Assembly: GCA_036365145.1 (NCBI GenBank)
Contig: JAEOAD010000025.1
Location: forward strand, 30,017,001-30,081,000
Direction of reading: 5' to 3'
Source of the DNA: Orientallactaga sibirica
Taxonomy: Eukaryota; Chordata; Mammalia; Rodentia; Dipodidae
DNA: 64,000 nucleotides
Part shown: positions 63,674 to 64,000 of the stretch, in pieces
Layout of the letters: every line of letters starts with the position of its first letter
Numbering within the stretch: the first letter of the stretch is position 1
Program-made: the position numbers and the translations under genes
The notes under the pieces: generated by a model
Told to the model about the DNA's origin: nothing
The model's database searches: none
The model's input: only the letters and a program-made list of their open reading frames with translations

Positions 63674-64000
63674 TGTTGGGGTCCCCCCCCCAAGGCCAGC
63701 TCAGGAGGTCGGTAGGGTCTCAGCCGAGTTGGGGTGAGCAGTGCGGAGTCACAACACAGACTCTGGGAGTTGGGTGAAAGCGGGAGCGAGACTCCACAAA
63801 ACTCGTTTATTTAGCACAATGCACATAGGGTTTAAGGGGCTGCTAATCCTTGTATGGGGTGGTCCCCCTTTTTGTGACCAATGACAGCCCGTCTGTGGAC
63901 AGGAATCTCGTAGCAGACTTCTCGCGAGCATGGGACTGTAACTGTTGTCACACCAAGCCTGCGCAGAACGCCATTTTCACAGAAGCCACTTCCTGTTTTC
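63674..64000 (-). mobile_element. IAP/ERVK-like LTR, cut by the window edge
   Basis: Plus strand starts tgttggggtc, so the LTR ends ...ccccaaca on the minus strand. Minus-strand order is CCAAT box (gtcattggtcac), AATAAA at 63811-63806, and a U5-like 3' part. No primer-binding site follows at 63673 downward, so this is a 3' LTR or a solo LTR. The 5' end lies outside. Confidence 0.75.

Overview
The window is mammalian nuclear DNA. The most likely source is a jerboa-like rodent (Dipodoidea). The argument rests on its dominant SINE, a tRNA-headed B2-superfamily element of about 180-220 bp with a C/T-rich 3' part and a tail carrying AATAAA, which matches what is known of the dipodoid DIP family. 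A 7SL-derived B1-type SINE is equally dense. I assign the species group from memory of these families, not from a database search.

One protein gene is well supported: AKIRIN2, on the minus strand. Five coding exons lie at 24709-24940, 8980-9123, 7256-7405, 4901-4972 and 4501-4511. Every splice site is canonical and every junction is in phase. The product is a complete 202-residue protein with an N-terminal nuclear localisation signal, a C-terminal helical half and the terminal Tyr-Val-Ser motif that docks on the proteasome. Transcription starts in a CpG island (about 24420-25640) holding NRF1, YY1, CCAAT and paired ZNF143-type motifs. The 3' UTR runs down to one of three AATAAA signals between 4192 and 3798. 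Human synteny (ORC3 - AKIRIN2 - SPACA1 - CNR1 on 6q15) is known, but I recognise no exon of the neighbouring genes here.

Layout: 1-3.8 kb is intergenic with old repeats. 3.8-25.6 kb is the AKIRIN2 gene and its promoter; intron 1 alone is 15.6 kb and carries SINE clusters, an old L1 piece and a Tigger/MER2 piece. 25.7-64 kb is an intergenic desert made of DIP and B1 SINEs, L1 3' ends in both orientations, MIR relics, a Tigger-type DNA transposon, an ERV LTR pair, an IAP-like LTR running off the right edge, and many microsatellites.

The most unusual things are structural. They are (i) a B1-L1 chimeric retroposon bounded by one target-site duplication; (ii) an exact 55-bp inverted copy of a local segment placed 2.8 kb away inside a 35-bp target duplication; (iii) a near-perfect 70-bp inverted repeat split by two opposed SINEs; (iv) a diverged 77-bp direct duplication flanking that structure; and (v) five loci where successive retroposons landed in the same short target, leaving ladders of the same duplication. 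I found no operon, CRISPR array, phage-like system or new multi-gene system.
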